From Megamerina dolium (lineage: Eukaryota; Arthropoda; Insecta; Diptera; Megamerinidae), in the NCBI GenBank assembly GCA_963854835.1, contig OY978526.1, positions 43,253,140 to 43,317,139 on the forward strand: 64,000 nt of DNA, in the 5' to 3' direction. Position 1 is the first letter of the stretch. Each line of letters starts with the position of its first letter. Of the stretch, positions 23,471-35,196 are shown piece by piece. Under the pieces are notes generated by a model. That model did no database searches and was not told the origin of the DNA. It was given only the letters and a program-made list of their open reading frames with translations. A program made the translations under genes and the position numbers.

Positions 23471-26236
23471 TATTTTTTAAAGAGAGTAATTCAATTTACG
23501 AAATTTCTAAATATATTTTGTAAAAAGAATGTTTAGAAATTCAAAAAATCAAACCATCGGTTGTATGAGCCTTATAGCTGTGTTCTTTTCTCCTGCAAGG
23601 GCATACTGCAAAGAATCCGAAATATGTTTTTGAAAAGCCACCTAATTAGGTAGATTCTGTCCATTAAACATGTTTTTGCAATATTTTAATAACAAGATTA
23701 ATTTGAACTACTTTTAGCTCATTTCCCTTTAATTCAATAATTTGTGTTAAAAATACAAATGATTAAAAAAACTCTTTCGTACAGACTGAGAGTACATACG
23801 TTTGAAATTGGCACTTCTGTACTGTATAGCGACACTATATACAGCACAACATGCAAAATACTCTAAAACTAAATACTGAATACTGAATACTAAATTCTTC
23901 TTCTAAAACTAAATACTGAAAATTGCTAACCTTCGCAGCAAATGCTCAAATAATGATGAGAATTTTCTAAAGCTCGGCTGTTAACACATAGAAGACGTTC
24001 TGAATGAAGTGCGGTTTCTGAACATTCAAATGGAAACTCTTTAATGAGTCATAGTAATGTACGCTCATAATTTTGTATAAATTATCATACATACATACAT
24101 ATGAACAATATGTATTTCATTTGGGCGTTTGCCTTTTCGTTTGAATACTAAACACAACATTCGCAAAGTGTTTGCTCCGAAATGTATCAAAAATATTCAT
24201 TATAGAATTTCTAAATATATTTATTTGTACATATGCTCATATACATATGTATATACTAATGAAATTTTCACAAAGATAGCTTCATATATTGAACAAAAAA
24301 CAAATCCATTTAGCCTTCTAATGTGTGCAAGCACATAAATAATTCTGTATTAATTTTATAGCACTTCTGTGGACGTGCGCTATATATATTTTTGCAGCAC
24401 TCCTACGTGATGTGATAAAGTTTTTTATAATGGATTTTACGTTCATAGATAGGTAAAAATATGCACATAGAGTTGTCGGAGAGAAATCGATCGTAGTGAA
24501 GAATATTTTAACTAGAATATTTTCGTTAGACACCGAGAAAAATCCAATTTCATTCAATGGCAACAATATGTATTGCTGCTTTTGTATTTTGGCAACTCAT
24601 CAACAAATCCAAGGATATTTACTAGTAATAATAGCTAATAATCGTATTTAATATTATTAAAGTTTTACTCATTTACACTTGCCTGTACAAATCGATATTA
24701 ATCCTGAATAAAATCCTTCCAATATCGGCACATTTGTCAACTCCAAATAACACGTACTCACAAATAAAAGGTCGATGACAATTATTATTTATGATTATTA
24801 TGATAAATATTTTTTTTTTCTAAAGCGTCTTCTCTCTTACTAATGATAAGCAGGTGGTTGATTATCAGCACGAATATAAATGCATTTATTTTTACTTTTA
24901 TAATTATTAATATTTCCGATAAATATTTATATTTTCTTCAAAGTGGCATTGATAATATGTTTTTATTATGTTCCAATTATTCAATAAAGTGTGCATATTT
25001 TCTAACATGAATGGTTGATTGAAACTATTATTCAAACATTCAATATTTTCTCCAAAACAAAAAATAATCGTCAAGTGCTACAATGAGTTTATGTGGGCGT
25101 CTTTATAATCAATTTCACTACAAAATATTCATTATCGCATTTCCCACATATTTGAATATATTATAGTAGGTATACATATGTTTTTGTAGAATATGTATTA
25201 GCGAAACTGAATTTTATGTGCGTACAGATGTACATACATATACATGCTACGAATATATACATACGCTCATTATTCGATTGAATGACATCATATACCTATG
25301 TGTATATATATGTATGCATGTATATATTTTTATATATAGGTACATATACGAGGTCATGGCATATAATGCAGAATAAAAATTACGTTTCTATGAGTGACTG
25401 ACTGGAAAGTTTTCTTTGATTATATAATTCTTCATGAATACACATACCAGCATATTATGTGCTGGAAAATGTCACATACCACTTCAACGAACTTTAACAT
25501 TTGGGTATCATAGGAAATGGATGCCTGGTGACATACATAGGTAATTCTTCAATGAATTACCTAAATTTTGTATTTTTCTTTCCTTATCCCTTTTTGTCTA
25601 CCAGATTTTACCTATAATTTCCATCAGCGAATTCTTGTCCCACTAAGTTATGTACTGGTAGAGCGGGGATAGCAAAGTGAACAATAGTACACAAATATGT
25701 ATATCACAAATACTGCTGTTACGTACAATTAGCAACTTAACATTTTATCAAATACTTTCAACTATATTATTGTTATTTTAGTCAATTATATATAATCAAA
25801 AGAATACTTTAAATTTAGCATTTGTAAAGTGTTAAATATATAAATACTTAACTTAACAAGCTCTAAAAAAGCAATATTTCTTTCCGATCAAAATTGTTTA
25901 CACAAAAGAACTAAATTTGAACATGCTGAAATGACACAATAAATGTCAGAAAATTGTTTGATTCGTTTTAATGCAAAGAACTCTCATTATCTCACTATAA
26001 TCTCGGTTCCATGAGTTCGATCACTACGATTACCAATGACCCCTATTCCTATTGGGTATGCGCGTATGTTTTTTTTTTTAAAGCAAACACACCCATCCAC
26101 ACATTTGTAAATGGTATCTAAAAATTATACTTATTTAAATTAGAAATTGCTATATTTAATTATTACGCTCTTTGAAGATCTACTTAACATATTTTCTAAT
26201 GAATTTGCTTATTTTTTTAATTTTTTTTTATTGTAG
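23471..26236. other. AT-rich stretch, probable 5' intron of desaturase gene 1
   Basis: No gene or repeat family seen. It ends in a T-rich tract and TTGTAG at 26231-26236, a strong 3' splice site just upstream of the gene 1 start codon. Confidence 0.45.
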
Positions 26237-26325
26237 ACAAAATCTGGATTAAAGTGTGAGAAATAATATAACAATAAACTTTGTAATAAAATATAAAAAT
26301 ACAAAATACAAAAAATATCATCAAC

Positions 26326-26651
26326 ATGTGCCTTTCCACGCCTACAAAACCAACAACCACAGCAACAACTGCAACGGCTTGTGCAAGCAGCAGCTGTGCA
26401 CAAAACAATAGCAGCGAATGTGACAGCACAAATAAGAATAGCAACAACAATCACAACAAAAGCACCGACAATTGCAGTAGCAGTAATAGTAATAGTAGTT
26501 GTTGTTGCACAAACAATAACAACCGTGACTGCAATGGGAACAATTTTAATTGTAGTTGTAGTAGTAATAGTAGCTGTAGTAAAACGATTAATGAGTGCAG
26601 TAACGGTCATATTAGCTGTGATATTACAAACGGCAACAATGTTATTGTCCC

Positions 26652-26685
<34 letters not shown>

Positions 26686-29600
26686 AGTTCCAGTATTAAA
26701 TATAGGAAACCAAATCATACAACAACAACAACAACATCATCTTCCTCAATCATCCCAAACAACAATAATAATAATAAGAGTAAGGATGAGGGTTGCGCCT
26801 CAACACCATCCAATGGTTTACTTGATAATTTAGGTTATAAGGAAGAGAATGCTGTCTACAAGGAAATACCACAAGCTGAAGAATTAAAGCGACAGCATCG
26901 GCAAGAGTTAATGTTGCAGCAGCAACAACAGCAACAGCAACACCACCATAGTAATAAGAACGAATATGACATCGGCTATGAACCAAAGATTAGATGGCCC
27001 GACCTAATGGCCCAATTATTTTTACACGTTGGCGGATTATATGGTTTCTATTTGCTGTTCTCAGCTAAATTTTATACATTTTTATGGGGTAAGTTTTTGT
27101 TTTCTTATGAAGTAACTACATGTAACACCTTGACTGATTAGGTAGTTAGTAGTCGCAACTTAAATCCAGGTACTATGGCACACCAATGTATTTTGGTGCT
27201 TTCGACAATGGGGACACTGTACAAACATCTGCAAAAATTTTGTTTATATTAAACAAGTGGCATACTAAATTTTGTTGTGGTAGTACAACTAGTAGTCTCT
27301 TCGCTTTAGGGTTTGGCTTACTATTGGTCATGTCTGCGATCGTGTGAAAACTTCGGAAGAGTGTTTGCTACTTTTCTACCGGAATCCATTCATATTTTTG
27401 TACCATTTTATAATCACCAATACATCAGAGACAACGCAGCTCTTAAAGTAGTAGGTTTTCTCGCACAGTTCGACACCACGGCTACAGACTTTTGGGTTGT
27501 AGATGGGATAAATACAAATACAAATACTCAGTGGCATTAGTGATAGGACTAGCAAACTCTTCTTCTTTTCCTCTGTTTTCATGCTTTTTTTAAATAACGT
27601 ACAAATAATTTTATTCAAGATTCTTTTGATTGCGGTGCTAAGCATTATACGAGTATATCAAATGTTTTTGCATCGTATTATTGTCATTTTCACTTTGATT
27701 CAATAACTTATGATTAATGATCATTATTGATATAAATGTCGTTTCTCTGGAATTTAAATTGTAAATTGTAGTCGCAGAAATGATTTCAAGTAGAAACGAA
27801 ACAATTTTTAACATTTCTATCGACTCTGATTCTTTATTATTGCACAATATTCTGTTGTTGTTATTTGCAATCATTCAACGAGATGGGCTTTTTCTTTTTA
27901 ATTGTTCATAAATGTAGTACAAACTCGATGTTTTGCATGAAAAATTGACTGGAAATACTTTATATACATTAGGGTGGTTCGATGAGAAAAGTTTGAAATC
28001 TAACCTTGACAGCATTTGGCATAATTAATTTTATATATTCCCTTTTTGTTTTTGCAACGACCCTACACACGGCCAAAATGAGTAACAACAACAACAACAA
28101 CAACATTCAATTAAGGGGTGGACATTTGAAACTTACCTCTTTTGTATTGGAAGTGACACAACCTAATGTGCATTCTGTTGATATAGACATTTATATAAGC
28201 CTGCATATGTAGGTATGCCTTTACATACATTTGCAATTGTGTAAATAAAAATAAAACAAAATTAATAAACACTGTACTTTATGTTCATACGATATATGTA
28301 TATAAGACAATATATAGTATAGTAATAATGATCTTTGACCAATACAATTAATTTGAAAGAATCAATTTATATGGGGACTTTTAAATTATAGAAACAATTA
28401 TTGCTCATACATACCGAGTATACCGAGTAATAAGTATTACTTATGATTATAAAATGACTCTTTTCAAATATGGCTATGATATTAATTACTTCTGATTTTG
28501 CAGTTGTCTTGACAATTTGGGCCTCAGGTATTGGTATCACTGCCGGTGTACATCGTCTATGGTCGCACAAATCATATACTGCCTCATTACCATTGCGTAT
28601 ACTTTTGGTATTTCTATTTACAATTACGGGACAGGTATGTTATAAGTGCTTCTCATATAAATTAAGTAATTATTTAATCGTATTATATAGCGAGATGCAT
28701 ATACATGGGCATTGGATCATAGGATACATCATAAATTCTCTGAAACCGAAGCTGATCCACATAATGCAAAAAGAGGGTTCTTCTTTGCTCATGTCGGTTG
28801 GCTTTTCCTCACAGCCCATCCCAAGGTCGAAGAAAAACGTAAAGTGATCGATATGTCTGATCTAGAAAATGATGGTGTTGTCATGTTTCAACGTAAATTC
28901 TACATACCATTATTTGCACTTTGCTCAATTGCATTACCAGTATTGGTGCCATGGTACTATTGGCAAGAGGATCTCTGGATGTCATTTTGGATCAATTTCA
29001 ATATGCGTTTCTGTTGTACACTGAATATAGCATTTTTTGTGAATAGTGTGGCACATATGTGGGGTAGAAAACCATATGATAAGTAAGTAGCTATTCATTA
29101 TATGTATGCAGAGGGAATATATTGTACTAATTTTGAACACCGTCAAAATATTTGCATTTAGAAATATTAGCCCTGTTGAGAGTCCGATTGTATCATTTAT
29201 GGCCTTGGGTGAAGGTTGGCATAACTATCATCATGTTTTCCCTTGGGATTATAAAACTAGTGAATTTGGCACGTACAAGTTGAATGTCACAACTGGATTT
29301 ATTGACTTTTGCGCTAAGCTCGGTTTGGCCACAGCAAGTAAGTATAGTAAATATAATCATTTCTATATATTCGAGTTGTCAAAATGTTCAGAATTTGATT
29401 TTGGTATGCCGATTTTCACAAAGTTTATGCTACTTACCTTGCCTCAAGGTAAAATGTGAGTGTTCATGCAGGAAAAATCTTCTTCAGAATGTCGCTCCGT
29501 GCAGCATCTGGCATCTGAATTTAATATCTCAGTGAGACATTTTTTTTTATAAAGTATTTTAATAAAGGTTCAAAAATGTTCACAAAGATTTCATTTAAAA

Positions 29601-30206
29601 CCAGTTTTGAAATCAGCAGAAAAATACACGAGGAGCCGATGATCTCCAGAAGATATTCTAAGTGGATTTTTGACATCGAAAACATAGTATCTTAAGAAAT
29701 TTATCTAGCATTTATTTTTGGCGGTCTTCCAGTCAGTATGTCTCTCGAAGGAATTAAGTGTTACTAAGCTATTAGCAGATTACATCTGCAAACAGATGTG
29801 ATTAATACACTAATTTTTGATTGAGCAGATAGCCCGTAGCCACATATGATTCTCTTTAGCAAATCAAACTCAAAAGGCACTTTTAAAATATAATGCCTGT
29901 TAAGGTCATCTTTAAGTTGGAATTGACTTTTTTGATATATTTCCCATATAAAAATCTGTCAAAAGCCTATCCTAACCTGAATATGATCTTAACTTTCACG
30001 ATAATCATGCGCCACTATTTAGTTTAGATAACTCAAAATTCATGTTATTCTCCAAAAGAACATCTTTCACTTCACTTTTATTGATCGATATTGATTATAG
30101 CTACTGAATATAACAGAAAACTCATTACTTAACCGAACTATAGTAGTTTATAATAATAGTCCGTAAGTTATTAAAAATCTCTGGACAGTACTTATAGTGA
30201 AAATAT

Positions 30207-30242
<36 letters not shown>

Positions 30243-33200
30243 CTTATTTTTTTTTTTTTATTGAATCTTTCTTAAATACAAGAAACTAACAATAAGTATT
30301 CAAATCTTACAAACTAAATAAAACTATGTGATATCCCCTACGTTCCATCACAATTTGGTGAGTCGCGAGATGTAGCAATTTTACAGCATATTCAGTGTGT
30401 CTTTTCTTTTTAATCGACGATGCCCCTTACTCAGCAACAATTGCCTAGCAAGGGGATTCGGATGATTGTGTAATTTTTGAATGTAGCTTCTGCAGGACAT
30501 TGCAACTTCCTCAGAAATTGTGGATACATTTAAATCTCGATGGATGTTAACGTTCCTCATATACCAAGGCGCGTTTACAATAATTCGCAGACACTTGGAT
30601 TGTATTCGCTGCAATTTTTCGATATTAGAGGGAGATGCGCTGCCCCAAAACTGAATACCATAAGTCCAGATTGGTTTCAGGATTGCTTTATATAATAGCA
30701 CTTTGTATTCAAGATTCAACTTTGATCTTTTGTGTAACAGCCACCATAACTGATTCATTTTAAGCTTGATCTGAGTTTTCTTTGCCTCTATGTGATTTTT
30801 CCATGTCAGCCTTCTGTCGAGGTGAATACCCAAGTACTTTGTTGAGGAACATTGTGGAACTGATTGGCCATTAATTTTAAGTGGGGGACATGTATCTAGC
30901 CTTAGCGTGAAGGTTACATGTACGCTCTTTGATTCATTGACTTTTATACGCCATTTTGCTAGCCAGATTTCGAGAGAATCGACATGAGTCTGCAGGAGTT
31001 TAGTAGCTTCTATGGGGTTAGAGCGAGAGCACAATATTGCCGTATCATCAGCAAAGGTCGATATGAATGTATAGTTATTGTTGGGCATATCTGAAGTGTA
31101 TAAGAGATACAGTAAGGGACCCAAAACGCTTCCTTGAGGAACGCCAGCGTGAATATCCAATGGATTTGTTGTGTAATCCTTGTGATGTACGAGAAATTGT
31201 CTTTTCGTGAGGTAGCTACTAAGCAATGAGGAGACATTTGCAGGCAGTAATAGTTTGAGTTTGTAAATAAGGCCATCGTGCCATACTTTATCGAAAGCTT
31301 GAGTGATATCAAGAAAGACAGCTGAGCAATACTTTTTTTCTTCAAAAGTGTTCCTTATCAGAGTTACAATGCGGTGGACTTGTTCTATTGTGCCGTGCTG
31401 TTTTCTAAATCCAAACTGATGTTGAGGAATCAGTTGGTTGAGATTAATAAATGGAGTTATATTCATGACAAGTAGCTTTTCGAATACTTTAGAAAGTAGA
31501 GGCAGGAGGCTGATAGGTCTGTACGATGCAACTTTTGTAGGGTCTTTTCCTGGTTTTGCTATCATAATAATTTTTGAAGTTTTCCAGCATTTGGGATAGT
31601 GTTTAATACGAAGGATAGCATTGAAAATGTGCATCAGATGAATTACTGAAGCCGGAGGTAGCTCTTTTATCATTTTACCGGTAATTTTATCTGGACCAGG
31701 TGATTTTTTTGGGTTTAAATCTTTATAAATTGCTTTGAATATGTCCTTTTTTTTAATTTTGAGCGTTATTGAGCAAGGTTGAGAAGTTAATATTGGCAAT
31801 GAGGACTGTGAAGAGGGTGGAAACCCTTCTCACAGTTGCTTCTAGCCCAATTACCGTCACTCAAATGGATGGGGGAATCAGTGAGAATTGGCCGATTTGA
31901 TTTTTTTGCTGATTTCCACAAAGAGTAGTCTGACGCTTCACCAGGTGTTAATTTCGCTATGTGCTCTTCTAACTCTTTGTTGTTTTATAAAATGTAAAAA
32001 AAAATCTAAAAAAAAATAAATATGTGGCACTTAAAGCCCCAAAGGGCTCTTTGGCCGAGCTTCTCTTCCATTACTGTTATGCGTGTTAAATTTTGGACAG
32101 CATTAGAACTACTTATTTTAGCCGGTTCCGAACGTCAGAACCCTTTTGACATCACTTTTTCTGAGCTTTGTCACATAGTTCTTTCAGAAGCTTATTCATG
32201 GCAAATTGTTACTGCCGGAAGAATTGCCAATTACTTCCCGACAGGTGGATACCGTTCGAAAGAAATATCTTTTCGATATTAAATTTGTTATGCTTCAGCC
32301 GGAGATTGAACCCACGACCTACAGATCAGACGGCCAACACACTAACCACTGAGCTACGGCCCCCAAAATATAAAATGTATTTTAGTTAAAATCACATTTT
32401 AAGTTAGAACCATTTTTTATTTATGGTAATTATAGCCATTTAATGGCTTTTTAAATTAAACAGAACTAACTTAGAGTGTCACAAACAAATGAATTTCGGT
32501 ACTTTTTTATTTAATATAGAGTATTTGACTTTTGTTAAATAATAGTATGCAAATATGACATACGGTCCAAAAGTAAAGACGGGGTTGATAACAGGCGTTT
32601 GTCCTCACATAATTCAACATTCGACATCTGAGCAGCTAATAAGGCAATATTCATTTTGCTAATAGTATCATACTTAAAAAAGGAACATCTACAAAGGTCC
32701 GTTTCAAATTTTGATGATTTTTATTTGATGTGGAAGTTGTTTTTGAAGGGAGAAATAATTTTGCAGGAAAAAAAGCAAGCCACACCGATTATTTTATATA
32801 GCTCCCATATATAGTCTTGGAATATGTTTTAAGATAACCATATTTTACAGAACGTTTGAAATTGTCATTTGTAATGACCTCGCGAGGGTGGGTGACAGGG
32901 AGGCACGCCTTCTATTTAATGTAGCTTTCATACAAAGTCGTGGAAATGGTTAACTTTGAACCGCCATAATTTAATCTCTATCATAATGGGAGAGCCATAT
33001 TTGACATGTAAATTAACATTGTTGGAATATATAAATTTGCATAATTTTTTAAAGGTGCTCTATGTCGCTAAATTACCGCCCAATATTTTACATATTCAAC
33101 CCTAATATTTTTGCACATGGAATTAATCAGTTATATATTATTTAAAACTTTAGGATAATACCCTAAATACCCTAAAAATCGTTTTCTGCGCAAAAGATGG

Positions 33201-33654
33201 ACATGGCGGGCCCACATCTGACAAAATATATCTTTGTGCGCAGAGTATAAATCGGACTATAAGGTGATCTTGTACTTTGCAGCGAGTAGCAATTTCTTGT
33301 ATCGGGTAAAGATTAAAAAGTAATTTAGCGAATTAGTTTCGTTAAACAAGACACAATTAAACAATTCGGAAATTTACATTTTTCATAAGTAGGAATAAGG
33401 TTTTACATACCTTTGAAAATCATATTCTTTACATTTTATAAATATTATTTATATCTATTTTAATGAAATACATGTCTAAAATTTTTATAGGAAAATCGGT
33501 TTCTCCTGATATGGTCCAAAGACGTGCATTGAAATGTGGCGATGGTACACGTTTCCTAAGCGATGAATTCGCTCACAAGGATCAAGTTTGGGGTTTTGGT
33601 GATAAAGATTTAGCCAAAGAGGATGCTGATGAATTGGCTAAAATGAGAAACTAG
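26326..33654 (+). CDS. Acyl-CoA (stearoyl-CoA type) desaturase with long low-complexity N-terminus
   Basis: A membrane di-iron fatty acyl-CoA desaturase of the endoplasmic reticulum, which introduces a double bond using cytochrome b5 electrons. My exon model is 26326-27088, 28504-28634, 28691-29082, 29162-29337 and 33491-33654; every junction is GT-AG and in phase, giving 541 aa. The start follows ATCAACATG, a good insect context. Residues 1-215 are low complexity, with runs of Asn, Ser, Thr and Cys and poly-Gln tracts of 11 and 8. The core begins near residue 220. Membrane segments are visible around the exon 1/2 junction and in exon 3. Box I is HRLWSH (271-276), box II HRIHH (308-312) and box III HNYHH (449-453); DPHN and NSVAH are also intact. 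The catalytic set is complete, so an active enzyme is expected. The last intron (4.15 kb) holds a Jockey and a SINE. The exact paralogue is not determined. Confidence 0.85.
26653..26685 (+). repeat. (CAA)11 coding microsatellite, poly-Gln
   Basis: Eleven uninterrupted CAA codons in exon 1 of desaturase gene 1 encode an 11-Gln tract. A second, CAG/CAA-mixed tract of eight Gln lies at about 26917-26940. Pure CAA repeats of this kind are prone to length change. Confidence 0.85.
27089..28503 (+). other. Intron 1 (coding) of desaturase gene 1
   Basis: It starts GTAAGT at 27089 and ends TTTTGCAG at 28503, leaving a phase-1 junction. No other gene is seen inside it. Around 28110-28145 there is a short segment similar to the minus strand of 20625-20660. 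Confidence 0.7.
30205..31985 (-). mobile_element. 5'-truncated Jockey-like non-LTR retrotransposon
   Basis: Runs of T at about 30210-30240 and 30247-30260 are the poly(A) tail on the minus strand. The body continues to about 31985, where minus-strand coding in the ORF2 linker (ending ...SLWKSAKK, DGNWARSNCEK) meets a stop and unrelated sequence. It lies antisense in the last intron of desaturase gene 1. No clear target-site duplication was found. Confidence 0.8.
30381..31799 (-). CDS. Jockey-like reverse transcriptase (ORF2 fragment)
   Basis: A 472-codon open frame covers the RT and C-terminal region of a Jockey-clade ORF2. Visible blocks are KKSPGPDKITGKMIKEL (block 1), ASYRPISLLPLLSKVFEKLL, QFGFRKQHGTIEQVHRI, AVFLDITQAFDKVWHDGL (the catalytic FD-type Asp), GVPQGSVLGPLLY and STFADDTAIL (the catalytic FADD). 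The downstream thumb and linker include SSTKYLGIHLDRRLTW and YGIQFWGSAS. The endonuclease domain is missing because of 5' truncation. A frameshift near 31800-31830 separates it from the preceding linker segment. It has no internal stop, so insertion was recent compared with neighbouring debris. It is not a host gene. Confidence 0.85.
   Translation of the reverse strand: MPILTSQPCSITLKIKKKDIFKAIYKDLNPKKSPGPDKITGKMIKELPPASVIHLMHIFNAILRIKHYPKCWKTSKIIMIAKPGKDPTKVASYRPISLLPLLSKVFEKLLVMNITPFINLNQLIPQHQFGFRKQHGTIEQVHRIVTLIRNTFEEKKYCSAVFLDITQAFDKVWHDGLIYKLKLLLPANVSSLLSSYLTKRQFLVHHKDYTTNPLDIHAGVPQGSVLGPLLYLLYTSDMPNNNYTFISTFADDTAILCSRSNPIEATKLLQTHVDSLEIWLAKWRIKVNESKSVHVTFTLRLDTCPPLKINGQSVPQCSSTKYLGIHLDRRLTWKNHIEAKKTQIKLKMNQLWWLLHKRSKLNLEYKVLLYKAILKPIWTYGIQFWGSASPSNIEKLQRIQSKCLRIIVNAPWYMRNVNIHRDLNVSTISEEVAMSCRSYIQKLHNHPNPLARQLLLSKGHRRLKRKDTLNML
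31997..32368 (-). mobile_element. Full-length tRNA-derived SINE with 11-bp target-site duplication
   Basis: On the minus strand the tRNA-like head at about 32360 has GTAGCTCAGTGGTTAGTGTG (A box) and GTGGGTTCAATCTCCGGC (B box). The body shared with the other copies follows, ending in a T-rich tail (ATATTTATTTTTTTTT) at about 31997-32025. Direct repeats TATAAAATGTA at 31986-31996 and 32369-32379 flank it. The best preserved member of the family in the window. Confidence 0.8.
32760..33255 (+). mobile_element. Old, degraded DINE-1/HINE-like remnant
   Basis: Two fragments keep the family's unit pattern (GCCACACCGATTATTTTATA then CTCCCATAT; GGCACGCCTTCTATTTAATG then CATACAAAGTCG). The segment ends at a decayed CAGAGTATAAAT terminus at about 33240-33251. 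Neither the hairpin nor the GTCC run is visible. Confidence 0.45.
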
Positions 33655-33684
33655 TTATTAAAGACACGAGTCTGGTGCGAAACC

Positions 33685-33690
33685 AATAAA
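33685..33690 (+). terminator. Poly(A) signal of desaturase gene 1
   Basis: AATAAA 31 bp after the TAG stop at 33652-33654. A second overlapping AATAAA follows directly, making this a likely cleavage and polyadenylation signal. Confidence 0.6.
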
Positions 33691-34510
33691 TAAAATAATA
33701 ATAATGTTGTGTATATTTTCATTTGTATATGGAATTAAGTATAATTTTGCTTTAAGCATAACCCACTAAGCGGATGTTAATCACACCGTGTTACTATTCC
33801 TTTATTTTCATATTAAATACATACATTGAGCTTCGTTTTACTAATTTAAGAATACTTATTATGAAATGACAAAGAATTTTGTATGAGAACAATACATAAG
33901 TGCCACCACTGTATAATATTGTATAATTTTCATTTCGCTTAAAATATAGTACATACGTAGTACTTATTGAGGAAACAAACCCGTTTTAAAGAGACTCCCA
34001 AAAAATCTGCTCAGCTTTTACTGGCAACGTAGTTTTAATACACACTTTGATCCAGAGGTTCTCCTATTAAGCAATCGCCTAAATTATTTAATGTCATTAA
34101 CTTGTCAACTATGAAAATGTAAAGTATATACTCATATAGGTACATATATGCTTAATATTTACATAGTGATAATACTTAGGTACATCCATATGTAAGTATA
34201 TTCAATTCGACTTGGTAATTGAAATCAAATTTATGCACATTATGTATATACCTAGCGCTTAATGAGTATGGAATACATTTGAATGCGCCTTGGATGAAAT
34301 TTTCAAATATCACATTATTGTATTTACTACGTATAACCAAGTATGAAACTCATTCAGTTCCATTTGTGGCAGCGAGTGTGCTAGTACCTTTCACGGGTCA
34401 CTAGCAGGACATCAATATTCATCAGTAGTACTATTACGGGGCAGGTGTTCCTTTGTGTTTATTTTGATTTACAAGGTAATTTGAGAAAGTGAAAGGACAC
34501 TTGATCAACT

Positions 34511-34697
34511 GCCAATTAAACAAAGTGTTATCAACGAAATATTATAATTGGTTACGGTATTTCAAAAATTGGATAATGTACAGGAAACTTGATCAATTTT
34601 AAATGAATCGAACATAATGTGACCAATAACAACAGCCAATTAAACAAAGTGTTATCAACAAAATATTATAATTAGTTACGGTATTTCAAAAATTGGA
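34511..34697 (+). repeat. Two 63-bp direct repeats upstream of desaturase gene 2
   Basis: 34511-34573 and 34635-34697 are the same 63-bp sequence with two differences, both starting GCCAATTAAACAAAGTGTTA and offset by 124 bp. They lie about 0.5-0.7 kb before the gene 2 start codon. This is a local duplication and not a copy of the mobile families seen here. Confidence 0.8.
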
Positions 34698-35196
34698 CTT
34701 TGTACTCTTCACTGCAAGACTGAATACTTGGTGCACACCACAAACGCTGGTCAATTTCACCAAGTTATCAAAATCGCTATTAAATTCTACCTCGACTTTG
34801 ATATTTTACAAAATCTAGATTATATGTTACATAGGCGAATATTCTCGATTTGAAGAAACTCTATCAGGCACATTCAAAATGAAAGTTTGCTTGATTTAAA
34901 CTTTTTAACCAAAGTAAGTCTGGAAATCATACTAAATTGCTTTTCGGTGTAGGCTGACCAATCAAGTAAATTTCTGTTAAGTAGTGTCTGTAAATATGTT
35001 AATCTAGTTGTCGCCTTGCAGTATTATTGAACCTATTGAAAAACAATGACTTTTTATTTTCTACTTCATGAATATGAGTACAATAATATAAAGAAAACCG
35101 TTAAATATTCATTACTGATCAAAAGCAAAATGTTGAATTAATAGTGAACTAATGGAAAGAAATTTTGTGCCACAGAATTCAAATAAATAGAACAGA

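Noticed and set aside
26209..26718. Minus-strand 169-codon ORF rich in Val, Ala, Cys and Leu
   Set aside because: It is the mirror of the CAA/AGT-type low-complexity coding of desaturase exon 1; the plus frame connects by splicing to the conserved core.
28470..28847. Single 125-codon ORF reading through two desaturase exons and a short intron
   Set aside because: The splice donor at 28635 and acceptor at 28690 restore the conserved protein in another frame; read-through gives non-conserved sequence.
30205..30262. Long T runs considered as a pol III terminator or a plain microsatellite
   Set aside because: Position right after the Jockey ORF on the minus strand shows that they are its poly(A) tail.
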